From JANXSD01 sp038206385 (GTDB lineage: Bacteria > Bacteroidota > Bacteroidia > AKYH767-A > OLB10), in assembly GCA_038206385.1 (NCBI GenBank), contig JBBRAW010000001.1, positions 1-64,000 on the forward strand: 64,000 nucleotides of DNA. The letters are read 5' to 3'. The notes beneath the pieces are model-generated. The model made no database searches and was not told the origin of the DNA. It saw only the letters and a list, made by a program, of their open reading frames with translations. Positions 19,420 through 28,797 of this stretch are shown here, in pieces. A program made the translations under genes and the position numbers. Position 1 is the stretch's first letter; the number at the start of each line of letters is the position of its first letter.

Positions 19420-21531
19420 TCATTTTTCACAAATCTTAATTATTTTATTTATTTCTGAATTGCATGGTAAATCAGTTTTTACGAAATAAATTCCATCGGG
19501 TAAATTTTGTAAACTTAGAGTTGACGATTCCGATGTCAATAAAGTACTATAAACTTCTCTGCCTAATTGATCAATCAAAATAAGATTCATTTTAGTTGAA
19601 GTATTGGTTTCCATTTTCACCGTTACTGATGAAGCGAAAACAGTTGGGTAGATTATAATCTTACAATCATCTTTATTTTCATTATTTGCAACGATACTAT
19701 TTGTGTTGGCCATACGTAAACTATTGCGTTGAAATGTACATGAAGCAATGGTAACTGGTTCAACTCTTACTGCTAAATTAGAATTTGCCTTTGCTGAGAA
19801 TCCATCTTTTAATGCAATATAATTACTCGCAACTAATTCTAACCCTGAGCCGGCATCAGCTATATAATTTCCAGGACCATTGTTTACATCCACATGATTA
19901 CCGGCTTCAATAATTCCATCTACGTAATAACTGTTCGGCTCATTTGCAACTTCTGTTTTGTTCTGAAAAAGTAAAGTTTGGTTTGTTAAAGTATTATCAA
20001 ATTTCTTTATTAATCTTCCACCATTCCTATCAATTGCGATGCGGGGCATACCTCGGAAAGCATTTATATTTTCGAATTCTAAGGTACTTCCTGCTCCTAG
20101 TAAAAAAGCTGCATCAAAAACCGTAACACAAGGTTCAATAGTTAATTTACTGCCACTTACTAAACGGTATAATGAAGCGTATTTAGCATCAGCTATAATT
20201 GCAGGGTCATGTGGGAAGGATGGATCTTCACATCTCAAATCTGTAACAACAGGTACATCTCTAGGATCTGTAAAAGGGCCTCCGTTTTCAACAGTATTTG
20301 AAAATCCTACTTCATCATTTGGAGCAATTACAGATGGATAAACTCCTCTTATAGTTTTAAAAGTATATCCTGATGGGAAATGTAGATCATTAGTGGTTAT
20401 TGTTGCATCACTAGGATTGAAAATTAATTTATCAATAGGGTTAATATCTCTTAATTCAAAATCTGTATCAATGAAATAATGTTGTTGATAACCAGATAAT
20501 GAATTTGTTGTTGCATTAAATGAAGTTTCATATCCAGCTAACCCAGTTCCTGTTGAATTTAGTGCTGGTGCTGATAGTAATGAATATGGTGGAGGATAAA
20601 TAAAATTAAAAGTTGATTGTGTACTTCTAAAGTTATCAATAGGAGCTGGGAGAGCAGTTCCCATATTAGTGCAATTGCTTGGGTTAGGAATTTCTGAATA
20701 AAGGAAATAATTAATTATACCATCAACAAATAATTGATTATTTAAATTATAATTATACGGGTTAAAATTATTATGATCAGTAATAATTGATGGAAGAAAG
20801 CATATATCCCAGGCAGTAGAATAAGCGATGCAATTATTAATACAAAAAGGATAATACCTCATTCTTCCACGTGTATTATCGTAACACCATGAAACAGTTG
20901 ATAAAAGCGTAGTAGGAGATGGAGTCGCGCCAAAACAATACGCATTAATTGTATGTTTAATTATAGTATGCGGTAGTAATTTTGCATTCGTAGTGCTGAT
21001 GTACGGATGGTTATTCACAAAAGCGTCTGAAATAAGTGTTTGTCTATTTGAACCAACATTTGACCAATCTAATGGAAGAAAATCAGGAAGCATATTAGAT
21101 ATTTGTCCCCATTGTCTATTGTTTGGATCATATGGATCCGTTGGCATGAATAAGTCTCTTTGTGATGGAGGATTTATTGGATTATTAGGACAACCAGAGA
21201 CAGTTAATGCACAGGGAACAGTAAAAGGAAATGACACTACTTCCATTTGATAGGTTACACTGATACTATTACCATTGATGAATTGTAGCCAAGGAAATTT
21301 ATTGTTTAATAGAATTTGATATTCGCCACTATAGGGTGGAGCATGAACCGAACCTAGGCTAAATGGATTGTAAGGAATACTCCATGATTGAAAATTTGCA
21401 TCCCAATAATTCCCAATTGGAATATTAATTCCAGTTATATTCTGATATGAATTAATTACATCCTGAGCAATGCTGTTCAACGAAGAAAGTAATATTAAAT
21501 TTAAAAGTGCCAATTTTATTTTCAGTTTCAT
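19420..21531 (-). CDS. secreted T9SS protein with 3-coathanger-stack-like module
   Basis: A 703-residue protein with a signal peptide (ending LNSIAQ). Most of it is Asn/Pro/Ser/Thr-rich beta structure that I cannot place in a family. Residues about 545-605 contain VDGIIEAGNHVDV followed by SNYIALKDGFSAKANS, the coat-hanger-type module also found in the downstream gene. The last 75 residues are a T9SS sorting domain (KIIIYPTVFASSVTVKME ... LPDGIYFVKT). Its ATG overlaps the stop of the upstream gene by 4 bp (21528-21531), a sign of translational coupling. It is probably a cell-surface protein. Confidence 0.8.
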   Translation of the reverse strand: MKLKIKLALLNLILLSSLNSIAQDVINSYQNITGINIPIGNYWDANFQSWSIPYNPFSLGSVHAPPYSGEYQILLNNKFPWLQFINGNSISVTYQMEVVSFPFTVPCALTVSGCPNNPINPPSQRDLFMPTDPYDPNNRQWGQISNMLPDFLPLDWSNVGSNRQTLISDAFVNNHPYISTTNAKLLPHTIIKHTINAYCFGATPSPTTLLSTVSWCYDNTRGRMRYYPFCINNCIAYSTAWDICFLPSIITDHNNFNPYNYNLNNQLFVDGIINYFLYSEIPNPSNCTNMGTALPAPIDNFRSTQSTFNFIYPPPYSLLSAPALNSTGTGLAGYETSFNATTNSLSGYQQHYFIDTDFELRDINPIDKLIFNPSDATITTNDLHFPSGYTFKTIRGVYPSVIAPNDEVGFSNTVENGGPFTDPRDVPVVTDLRCEDPSFPHDPAIIADAKYASLYRLVSGSKLTIEPCVTVFDAAFLLGAGSTLEFENINAFRGMPRIAIDRNGGRLIKKFDNTLTNQTLLFQNKTEVANEPNSYYVDGIIEAGNHVDVNNGPGNYIADAGSGLELVASNYIALKDGFSAKANSNLAVRVEPVTIASCTFQRNSLRMANTNSIVANNENKDDCKIIIYPTVFASSVTVKMETNTSTKMNLILIDQLGREVYSTLLTSESSTLSLQNLPDGIYFVKTDLPCNSEINKIIKICEK

Positions 21532-23183
21532 AATTTAATGATTTTAGAATATGAATTTAGAAAAGGGAAACTTGAAGCTTTTATAAAATAAACACCTGAT
21601 CGAAGACTAGAAGTATCAATTGTAAAATTTTCTTTATTTAGTGTGTTTTCATAAACAAGGGCCCCCATTATAGAAAATATTTTAATAAATACGGGTCCAT
21701 TTATATTAGCATCGGTTCTTAAATATAATTTTTCATTACAAGGATTTGGATATAAAATTATATCTTTAGAAATATCGTTAGTTGATTTAATTGAAGTTGA
21801 AGCTGCACAGATTACGGCTGAATTGAGAATAACATTTGAGTCATTTATACCAATAGAAGTTTCCAAAGTGATTGGGCTTATCGTCATCGAAGAATCATCA
21901 TATGGCACATTAATTACTGTCTCAGTAATTAATGAAGGAACTATCTGATCATGACAACCCTTTCCATGTTCATCCGTTGCAGTTATCAATAATTTATTTG
22001 TTGGTGTTCCACTATGATAAGTCGATCCTACCCAAATTATTTTATTATCCTGATACGAACTTGCATTGTAATAGCCGTATTCTGCTGGGACGGTAGGATT
22101 TGAATACGTTTTAGACAAGCTTAATATATTTCCAATGCTATCAAGTTCATAAGTTGTGGAATAGTCAACGCACAATATTGTGTTGCTATTAGTAATATAC
22201 CTTGAGCCTGATAATTTAGGACCTCCACCTAAATAATGATACCTTTTTGTCCAATTAACGTTTAACAAAGTATCCAATTCTACATAGCAATATTTATCTG
22301 TTGCTCCAAAAATCGTATCGTTATATACGAATCCACAAAGTACTTTATTATTATTCTGACTTATAGATAAATCACTATAATTTGGCCATGAATCCGAAGT
22401 GATCACCTTCAAATATTCAATTGAAAGGTCTTGATTCCATTTAATTAACATTACATCTACCTTATAAGTTAGTGAATCTCTATAACCAAATCCTATCATA
22501 TAATAATTCACAATATTATTCTCTTCTTTCTTAACGACTTTGGTAAATATTGTATTTAAATGAGAATTAAGATTATAAGATTTTGCATTAATTAATTGAC
22601 CATTATTATTATTTAGCTGAACAAGAAGCGATTTATCGGTTGCGTCAACAAATGCAGTATTATAATTTCCAAATAATAGTAAAGTATCGCCACTTATATC
22701 AAGGTAATCCAGTCGTATGTTTGACCCATAAAGTTTAATTTCCTGTGTCCAAATTGTATCACCGTTTAAGTCGGTTTTAATAATGAAAGTTGTGAGGTCC
22801 GGAAAATATGAGGTTGCCAATATTAATAAAGTAGTATCCGATACTTTAACGACTTTACTCGAAAAAATTTCTAAGGAGTCTCTAAAGTAACTTTTCGTCC
22901 ACAATTCATTTAATAATGAATCAGTCTTTATTAATAGTAGTCCTCTTTTAGTGGGTGTACAATAAGTTGTGCCTAATACATAATAAGTACTATCAGGATT
23001 ATACAACACCGAAGTTGCATAAGTGTTACTCAAATTATAATTTAATTCTTTTTGAAATAGCTGCTGCGCATTTGCACTATTACTTAAAACAAAGAAATTT
23101 AAAATAATAAAACAAATGCACCAATTCCGCTTAATAACGGAAGGATAACTTTTAACAAAACTAGATTTAAAATTATTTTTCAT
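21528..23183 (-). CDS. secreted repeat protein with T9SS sorting domain
   Basis: A 551-residue protein with an extended signal peptide (residues 1-40, ending NSANAQQ). The body is made of repeated beta-strand pairs of the type LLLIKTDSLLNELWTKSY and FIIKTDLNGDTIWTQE. These resemble the propeller-like repeats of many Bacteroidota exoproteins. The C-terminus is a T9SS type A domain (IILYPNPCNEKLYLRT ... LRSGVYFIKAS). It is 21 bp from the upstream SprB gene and overlaps the downstream gene by 4 bp, so it is part of a secreted-protein operon. Function unknown. Confidence 0.82.
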   Translation of the reverse strand: MKNNFKSSFVKSYPSVIKRNWCICFIILNFFVLSNSANAQQLFQKELNYNLSNTYATSVLYNPDSTYYVLGTTYCTPTKRGLLLIKTDSLLNELWTKSYFRDSLEIFSSKVVKVSDTTLLILATSYFPDLTTFIIKTDLNGDTIWTQEIKLYGSNIRLDYLDISGDTLLLFGNYNTAFVDATDKSLLVQLNNNNGQLINAKSYNLNSHLNTIFTKVVKKEENNIVNYYMIGFGYRDSLTYKVDVMLIKWNQDLSIEYLKVITSDSWPNYSDLSISQNNNKVLCGFVYNDTIFGATDKYCYVELDTLLNVNWTKRYHYLGGGPKLSGSRYITNSNTILCVDYSTTYELDSIGNILSLSKTYSNPTVPAEYGYYNASSYQDNKIIWVGSTYHSGTPTNKLLITATDEHGKGCHDQIVPSLITETVINVPYDDSSMTISPITLETSIGINDSNVILNSAVICAASTSIKSTNDISKDIILYPNPCNEKLYLRTDANINGPVFIKIFSIMGALVYENTLNKENFTIDTSSLRSGVYFIKASSFPFLNSYSKIIKL

Positions 23184-23204
23184 TAGATTTATTACTTCAA
23201 TGAA

Positions 23205-24143
23205 TTATTTTTTATTTGCATCTATCTTAGTCTCCAACTCTTTAACACGAGCTTCAAGTTGTAAAACATACATGTAAAGTTCTTCAATTTTTTCGTAAGA
23301 AGCGGGAACTAATTTACCGAGGTTCATTCCTTCCTCGGCAACTTCAGAAGCTGTAGGAATTCCGGGTAAGTGCTTATTTTCTTTTAAAAAATTCTTAAGC
23401 TCTACAAAGCTTAACATCTTATGCTCCTTATTAAACACATAATCTGGCCAACTAGGTGTTCCCAAAGAACAATAGATTTCCTTTGCGCCCAATTTTCCAT
23501 CTACTAACATTTTATATGGAGTTGATGCAAGAGAGTAGGAAAGATTTGCATTGCTAAATCCAACTAATACCGTTGTTTCTCCAGTAGTGTTTTTTATAAG
23601 ACGCATTGCTTCCGATCCATCAACTGAAAATCCCAGAATATGATTTGCTGGGTGAAATATACCAGTGGTATTATCTTGATACCAAGTATAGTCCGGATTA
23701 GTTCTTATTGAATAGGAATTTACTCCTTTTATCATTGGAGCGCTCACAAGATTTGGTATAATTTGTAACGATGTAAGGTCAAGAGTAAAAATTGAATTCC
23801 CAGCAACATGTAATTTTTCAGTCGGGGAATTTGTTCCTAACCCAAATCGTCGATTACAACTCCATACATCATTAATATTTGATTGAGCTTGGTACCAAGG
23901 CAAAACATTTACGCCTGAACATCTACCTGGTGGGTTAATAACAATTAACCCAGTTCTTGAAAAATTACCAAGACTATCAACTATTAATAATGATTCACCA
24001 GCTCCAGATAAATGAGAAGCTTTTATATCACCATTACCTTTTATTCGAAGTGCTTCAATATAATTTGTTTTAAAAACTAAATCAGACGAATCCTTAGTGC
24101 CAATAAACTGCGTTGCAGGATTTGTACTCGCGTTTCCAGTCAT
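23205..24143 (-). pseudogene. 3' part of a SprB-repeat/tail-fibre-like gene cut off by an in-frame TAG
   Basis: The same frame is open from this fragment up to 24431, directly behind the TAG at 24434-24432 that ends the upstream piece. I read the intervening codons and they encode a fourth SprB-type repeat (NYNLSCYNCANGSVQSVVAG, later SNLSAGDYFLAVIDANGC) leading straight into this part. The ATG at 24143 lies in a linker (REDWTMTGNAS) with no start signals, so it is unlikely to be a true start. The fragment has a fibre-like region and the C-terminal block KHLPGIPTASEVAEEGMNLG followed by a coiled coil (about the last 30 residues), as in many Bacteroidota surface fibres. No T9SS type A domain is seen. 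Confidence 0.7.
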
Positions 24144-24431
24144 TGTCCAATCTTCGCGTTCTGGTTGTGTTAAATTGCCATTACCTAATGTACGACAGCC
24201 ATTGGCATCAATTACTGCTAAAAAATAGTCGCCAGCCGATAGATTAGAGATATTCGCTGTAGTTTGATTGTTTTGCCAAACATAAACGAAAGGAGCAACT
24301 CCTCCAGCAACAACTGACTGAACACTACCATTCGCACAATTGTAGCAACTTAAGTTATAATTTCCAAAAAGAGAGGTTGTAAATGCTAAAGTAAGCTTAG
24401 CTGGTTGTGATAAGGATATTTGCCCATCTAT

Positions 24432-25202
24432 CTATGCACCGTTTTGATCAAAAACACGTACCAAATATATTCCATCTCTTAAACCACTTGGGTTTTGATC
24501 GAAACTGCCTTTATTCCATTGAAAAGAATAAGGGGGTATTCCACCTGCAACTGTTAAATTAATAACTCCATCATGACCATCAAAACAGGATATATTAAAA
24601 CCATTATGATTGATAGAAGTAATACTTGAAATATGCAATGCTGTTGGCTCAATCAAAGTATAGCTTGAAGAGGAGGTACAATTTGTTGCATCCGTAACGG
24701 TTATTGAATATGTGCCAACCGATAAATTATCAATTTCTTCTTTTGTACTTCCTCCACTCCATAAAATATTGTAAGGTGGTGTTCCTCCATGAATCTCTGA
24801 ACGTATTACTCCATTTGATCCACCATTTTTCGAAATATTGGTTCCTCCTTCAAAAACGCTTGGGTTAAGGATTACAGTCATTCCATTAGGTTGAAATAAT
24901 TCAACTGTTTTAAATTTAGTGTGATTGCTAAAATCAGTAACAGTAACTGAATAAACTCCAGCTTGTACATTATGAATAGAAGAAGTAGTTGCTCCATTAC
25001 TCCATTGATAATAAAATGGTCCATAATCACCAATAGCAATCGCTTCAATATCACCATCCGAACCACCATGGCAGCTTACATTGTATCCACCTTCAAAACG
25101 CGATAAGTTAAAGGTAACATCAATTTGCGCAGATGCAGTTTGGGAAATTAAAAAACATAAAGCAAGAGCAAACATTTTCAAATAGGTAAAATTGCTTTTC
25201 AT
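24432..25202 (-). CDS. SprB-repeat protein, 5' part, ended by a premature TAG
   Basis: A 256-residue product with a signal peptide (ending QTASAQ) and three tandem SprB repeats of about 80 residues. Each has a pattern like NVSCHGGSDGDI ... GPFYYQWSNGATT ... AGVYSVTVTD. SprB repeats occur in the gliding adhesin SprB and in other T9SS-exported surface proteins. The frame stops inside the last repeat (RVFDQNGA then TAG), but coding continues in the same frame for about 400 more codons. The full gene would be 25202-23205. A CAG-to-TAG or similar point change, or a sequencing error, explains it. As written, the product lacks its C-terminal coiled coil. Confidence 0.75.
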   Translation of the reverse strand: MKSNFTYLKMFALALCFLISQTASAQIDVTFNLSRFEGGYNVSCHGGSDGDIEAIAIGDYGPFYYQWSNGATTSSIHNVQAGVYSVTVTDFSNHTKFKTVELFQPNGMTVILNPSVFEGGTNISKNGGSNGVIRSEIHGGTPPYNILWSGGSTKEEIDNLSVGTYSITVTDATNCTSSSSYTLIEPTALHISSITSINHNGFNISCFDGHDGVINLTVAGGIPPYSFQWNKGSFDQNPSGLRDGIYLVRVFDQNGA

Positions 25203-25454
25203 AAATATCAGTTTTAGTTAAAGATTCAAATCGAAACTCTCAAGCATAATAGAACTAATTAAATTGCTGCCACAAAATATTGCAACCTCTCTAAAAAACT
25301 AAATAATTTCTACCAGTACTTAACTATTAAAATCTAAATGCACTTAGCTTAAGAAAACTCTAAAATATTTAAAGTAATACAATAATTGATAATCAAAGAT
25401 ATAATATAATATTTGAAATAACATAAAAAAATACAACTCCTTTTAAATTTAACA

Positions 25455-26276
25455 TTAAGATTTTACTTTTCCCAGCGCTACTGATTTTTGATAAGCCGCC
25501 CAAATAGCTCTTGAAATTGCAGTTCTAAATCCTGCTTTATCGAGATAATACAATGCTTCGGCTGATGTTCCTCCTGGTGATGTTACCTGATTTCGAAGGC
25601 GTGCAAGATGATCGGGTGATTGCATTGCATATTCAACAGATCCTTTCACAGTTTGTAATACCAATTTTTCTGATACATATCGTGGAAATCCTAAGTGAAC
25701 ACCTGCATCTACCATCGCTTCCATGAATGCAAAAACATAAGCTGGTCCGGTGCCTGATAATGCCGTTGCCATATCTAAATAATTTTCATCTTCCATAAAA
25801 ATTTCTTCACCTAAAGCACCTAATATTGCTTTTGCTTGCGCGCGTTGTTCGTCGCTAACAGCTTTAGATGTTGTCCATACACTCATGCCCTCGCCTATTT
25901 GCGCAGGAGTATTTGGCATTGCACGTGCAACAAAAGGATGCGATAAGCCATTTTCAATAACCGAAATTTTTGCTCCAGCAATAATGGAAAGTACAAGTGC
26001 CGTAGGCTTAATTTTCCCATCTAATGTTTTTAAAACTCCTTCGAGCATTTGCGGCTTTATAGATAAAACAACAACATCAGCATCTGCAACAGCCTCTTGA
26101 CTATTTACCGTTGTACCAATAGAATATTTGCTCTTTAGCTCATCATTTCGAACTGCTCGCAATCCTGATGCAATAATTTTGGAAGCAGGAAGTAATTCTT
26201 TTACTAATAATCCTCTAATCATCGCTTCAGCCATAGCGCCAGGACCAACAAAAGTAATTTTTGTGTTTTTTAACAT
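25455..26276 (-). CDS. proC: pyrroline-5-carboxylate reductase
   Basis: A 273-residue protein of normal ProC length. It reduces 1-pyrroline-5-carboxylate to proline with NAD(P)H, the last step of proline synthesis. The N-terminal dinucleotide-binding loop is FVGPGAMAEAMIRGL, and VVLSIKPQ follows in the Rossmann domain. The C-terminal domain has the family signature ALSGTGPAYVF and later TSPGGTSAEALYYLDKAGFR. It is divergent from the tryptophan dioxygenase gene and has its own TAATTTCG box 20 nt upstream. Confidence 0.96.
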   Translation of the reverse strand: MLKNTKITFVGPGAMAEAMIRGLLVKELLPASKIIASGLRAVRNDELKSKYSIGTTVNSQEAVADADVVVLSIKPQMLEGVLKTLDGKIKPTALVLSIIAGAKISVIENGLSHPFVARAMPNTPAQIGEGMSVWTTSKAVSDEQRAQAKAILGALGEEIFMEDENYLDMATALSGTGPAYVFAFMEAMVDAGVHLGFPRYVSEKLVLQTVKGSVEYAMQSPDHLARLRNQVTSPGGTSAEALYYLDKAGFRTAISRAIWAAYQKSVALGKVKS

Positions 26277-26296
26277 ATATGTAGAAATGTAATTTA

Positions 26297-26304
26297 CGAA
26301 ATTA
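26297..26304 (-). promoter_or_regulatory. promoter -7 box for proC (TAATTTCG on minus strand)
   Basis: Matches the TAnnTTyG form seen before other genes here; the last G is 20 nt from the proC ATG. No clear -33 element. Confidence 0.4.
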
Positions 26305-26382
26305 GTTCAATATGCACCATTTATAGTAACACCTACTATAGAAATTTAAAAACATATTAACGTGATTTATTGATAAGAATCA

Positions 26383-26414
26383 TTTGCCTCGCTTTTAATG
26401 TTTGGTTACTTTCG
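26383..26414 (+). promoter_or_regulatory. promoter (TTTG -33, TACTTTCG -7) of tryptophan 2,3-dioxygenase, possibly leaderless
   Basis: A TTTG at 26383-26386 is 20 nt upstream of TACTTTCG at 26407-26414, the Bacteroidota arrangement. The -7 box ends 4 nt before the ATG at 26419, so the mRNA would have almost no leader. Confidence 0.6.
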
Positions 26415-26418
26415 CAGA

Positions 26419-27384
26419 ATGGCACTATCGGAAGAAATCATTAAGCGCATTCATTTACTAGAGCAGAAATACACCGCTATGGGTCAGGATTTGGTATCCT
26501 ACCTCGATGGTTTACTCTATGCAGATTTTATCACCTATTGGGATTATATCCATTTAGATACTTTGTTGAGTTTACAACATCCCAAAACCAGCTTCCCTGA
26601 TGAATCAGTATTTATCATGTATCATCAGATCACTGAATTATTTTTCAAACTTTCATTGCATGAACTAAAACAAATCACCGATCAAGATCCTGTTGATGCA
26701 ACATTTATGGCGCAACGTATTCAACGAGTGAATCGTTATTTTTCGGTGCTCACAAGTTCATTCGATATTATGGTTGATGGTATGGAGCCAAAGCAGTTTC
26801 AGCAATTTAGAATGTCGTTGTTACCTGCGAGCGGATTTCAATCAGCGCAATATCGTACAATAGAAATTTATGCTACCGACTTTATCAATTTAGTTGCAAA
26901 AGATCATCGTGAAAAATTTATTAATAAACCAGATGTTGCTATTGAAGAAATGTTCGCACATATTTATTGGAATGCTGGCGCAACAGAATTAGCAACAGGA
27001 AAGAAAACACTTACGCTTAAACAATTTGAAGAAAAATATTCGAAAGATTTAATTGCTTTAGCAGAAGGAAAACGAAAAAATAATCTTTTTGCTCTTTACA
27101 AAAGTCTTTCTAAGGAAGAACAAAATAATTCCAATTTAATAACTGCATTTAAACAATTAGATGTAAATGTAAATATCAACTGGCCATTGATGCATTATAA
27201 ATCGGCTGTAAGATATCTACACAAAAATCCAGAAGACATTGCAGCGACGGGCGGAACAAATTGGCAGAAATACTTACCTCCTCGTTTTCAGAAGCGTGTA
27301 TTCTATCCAGAACTTTGGAGTGAATCTGAATTAGAAGAGTGGGGAAAAAGTTGGGTAGAAGATTTGTTTGCGGCGAAAAAATAA
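26419..27384 (+). CDS. kynA: tryptophan 2,3-dioxygenase
   Basis: A 321-residue heme dioxygenase that opens the indole ring of tryptophan to N-formylkynurenine. Family signatures are ITYWDYIHLDTLLSLQHP, VFIMYHQITELFFKLSLHEL and the C-terminal ATGGTNWQKYLPP, corresponding to the GTGG loop of the family. The His in LMHYKSAVRYL, just before that loop, is the likely heme ligand. An in-frame ATG at 26398 would start the protein before the promoter -7 box, so the ATG at 26419 is used. It appears monocistronic; no kynureninase or formamidase is adjacent. It is convergent with the VirJ-like gene, with 9 bp between the stops. Confidence 0.95.
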   Translation: MALSEEIIKRIHLLEQKYTAMGQDLVSYLDGLLYADFITYWDYIHLDTLLSLQHPKTSFPDESVFIMYHQITELFFKLSLHELKQITDQDPVDATFMAQRIQRVNRYFSVLTSSFDIMVDGMEPKQFQQFRMSLLPASGFQSAQYRTIEIYATDFINLVAKDHREKFINKPDVAIEEMFAHIYWNAGATELATGKKTLTLKQFEEKYSKDLIALAEGKRKNNLFALYKSLSKEEQNNSNLITAFKQLDVNVNINWPLMHYKSAVRYLHKNPEDIAATGGTNWQKYLPPRFQKRVFYPELWSESELEEWGKSWVEDLFAAKK

Positions 27385-27393
27385 TTCAATAAT

Positions 27394-28797
27394 TTAATGC
27401 AGTGTTTTTAATACTTCATTTGTTAATGCGTTATAGTCATCGTTGAAATGATGTCCACCAGGAATTACAACAGTCCTACATTGCGTTGGAGTTAATGTAG
27501 TTTTTGTCCATGGCTCTTCGTCTTCGCCAAATATTGCAACGAGCTCTGGTCCCTTCAACTGCTTTAAACTTTTTGCAACATCATAATCATCACTCAACGA
27601 TCCAATCGAAAGCATATCACTTACGTGGATTTCAAAATCGGCAGATGTTGATGGTGATAATAATACTAATGATTTGACTTTTTCTTTTAAGTCAGTAGGA
27701 AGTTGCTGGTAGAGAAAAGGCATTGCATCTGCACCGAAAGAATAACCAGCAAGAATAATATCATCACGATGCCAAAGATTCATGTAATAACGAATTACGG
27801 GAACGATATCTTTTGTGGTTTTTGCAGGAGTACTTTCTGTCCAGAAATATTTTAATGCATCTAAACCGATAACAGGCATTCCTTTCATCGTCATTCCGTT
27901 TGCAAATCCTTGATCAAATCCCGTCCATCCACCATCGCCAGAAATTAAAAATACAAGCGGCATCGACTCCTCCTTTGGGCTAAGATTAAGGATTAACGGT
28001 AAATCGTTTCCGGCATCACCTTGTTGCACTTTATGGATGGGAGCTATTACAATTGGTATTAATAATTTTTCTACTGCTGCATGAAATTGTGGCACCCAAT
28101 TTTTCTCTATCGAATAACCATGGCCAACATTTTTTAGAATAACTTCTTCTGTATTTCCTACTTGCTTTAAAAAGTTTGTCGTTGATGTGAAATCACAAAC
28201 TTTATCAACAGTTCCTTGTAATGAAATCATGAGGTTAGATAATTTTGTTACTGGTTGAAGGTCGTAACCACAACCTTTTTTCCAAGGATGACATTCTAAT
28301 CCTGAGCCTTTACAAAGTGGTCGATCTAATTCCATATCTGGACAAAATCCTAATACTACTCCACCACGAAATGTATTCGCTGGTGATTGCGCTAACAATC
28401 CATAAACTAATGTTGCACCAGAGGAGAATCCTACTAATAATGGTTGATAATATTCATGAAATCCCATCTTCTTTTGAATCAGTTTACTTAGATTTTCAAA
28501 ATCAGCAGCGGGATATAAACAGGATTGTTTTCTTTGTTGCAAATTTTTCATCAACGAACGCATATCAATTCCGATCACTAATGTTTTATCATCACGACAT
28601 TGTTTTGCCATGTTATCCATTCCTTTATTCCAACCTCCATCACCAGAGATAAAAAGTACTAAGCGCTCAGGATTTTTTGGTTTATATAGAACCAATTTTC
28701 CAAATGGTTTTACAGATAATGTATCATTTGTCGCATAAACATATTCGAACGATACAATGCTAATCACAAACAATAAGAGAAACTTTAATTGGTTCAT
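27394..28797 (-). CDS. two-domain VirJ/AcvB-like alpha/beta hydrolase (probable lysyl-PG hydrolase)
   Basis: A 467-residue protein with a signal peptide (about 1-22). It is built from two tandem VirJ-type alpha/beta-hydrolase domains. Each has an SGDGGW motif (51-56 and 286-291) and a nucleophile elbow: GFSSG with Ser125, and GYSFG with Ser353. Candidate catalytic His residues are His226 and His449/450. AcvB of Agrobacterium and AtvA of Rhizobium are periplasmic proteins of this family. They hydrolyse lysyl-phosphatidylglycerol and are encoded with the synthase LpiA. Here the ATG overlaps the stop of an MprF-type synthase by 4 bp, the same pairing. Function is therefore inferred from both family and context. 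Confidence 0.85.
   Translation of the reverse strand: MNQLKFLLLFVISIVSFEYVYATNDTLSVKPFGKLVLYKPKNPERLVLFISGDGGWNKGMDNMAKQCRDDKTLVIGIDMRSLMKNLQQRKQSCLYPAADFENLSKLIQKKMGFHEYYQPLLVGFSSGATLVYGLLAQSPANTFRGGVVLGFCPDMELDRPLCKGSGLECHPWKKGCGYDLQPVTKLSNLMISLQGTVDKVCDFTSTTNFLKQVGNTEEVILKNVGHGYSIEKNWVPQFHAAVEKLLIPIVIAPIHKVQQGDAGNDLPLILNLSPKEESMPLVFLISGDGGWTGFDQGFANGMTMKGMPVIGLDALKYFWTESTPAKTTKDIVPVIRYYMNLWHRDDIILAGYSFGADAMPFLYQQLPTDLKEKVKSLVLLSPSTSADFEIHVSDMLSIGSLSDDYDVAKSLKQLKGPELVAIFGEDEEPWTKTTLTPTQCRTVVIPGGHHFNDDYNALTNEVLKTLH

Noticed and set aside
24143..24143. Independent gene starting at 24143
   Set aside because: The frame is open far upstream with SprB-repeat coding content right back to the TAG, and the ATG lies in a linker with no promoter or signal peptide.
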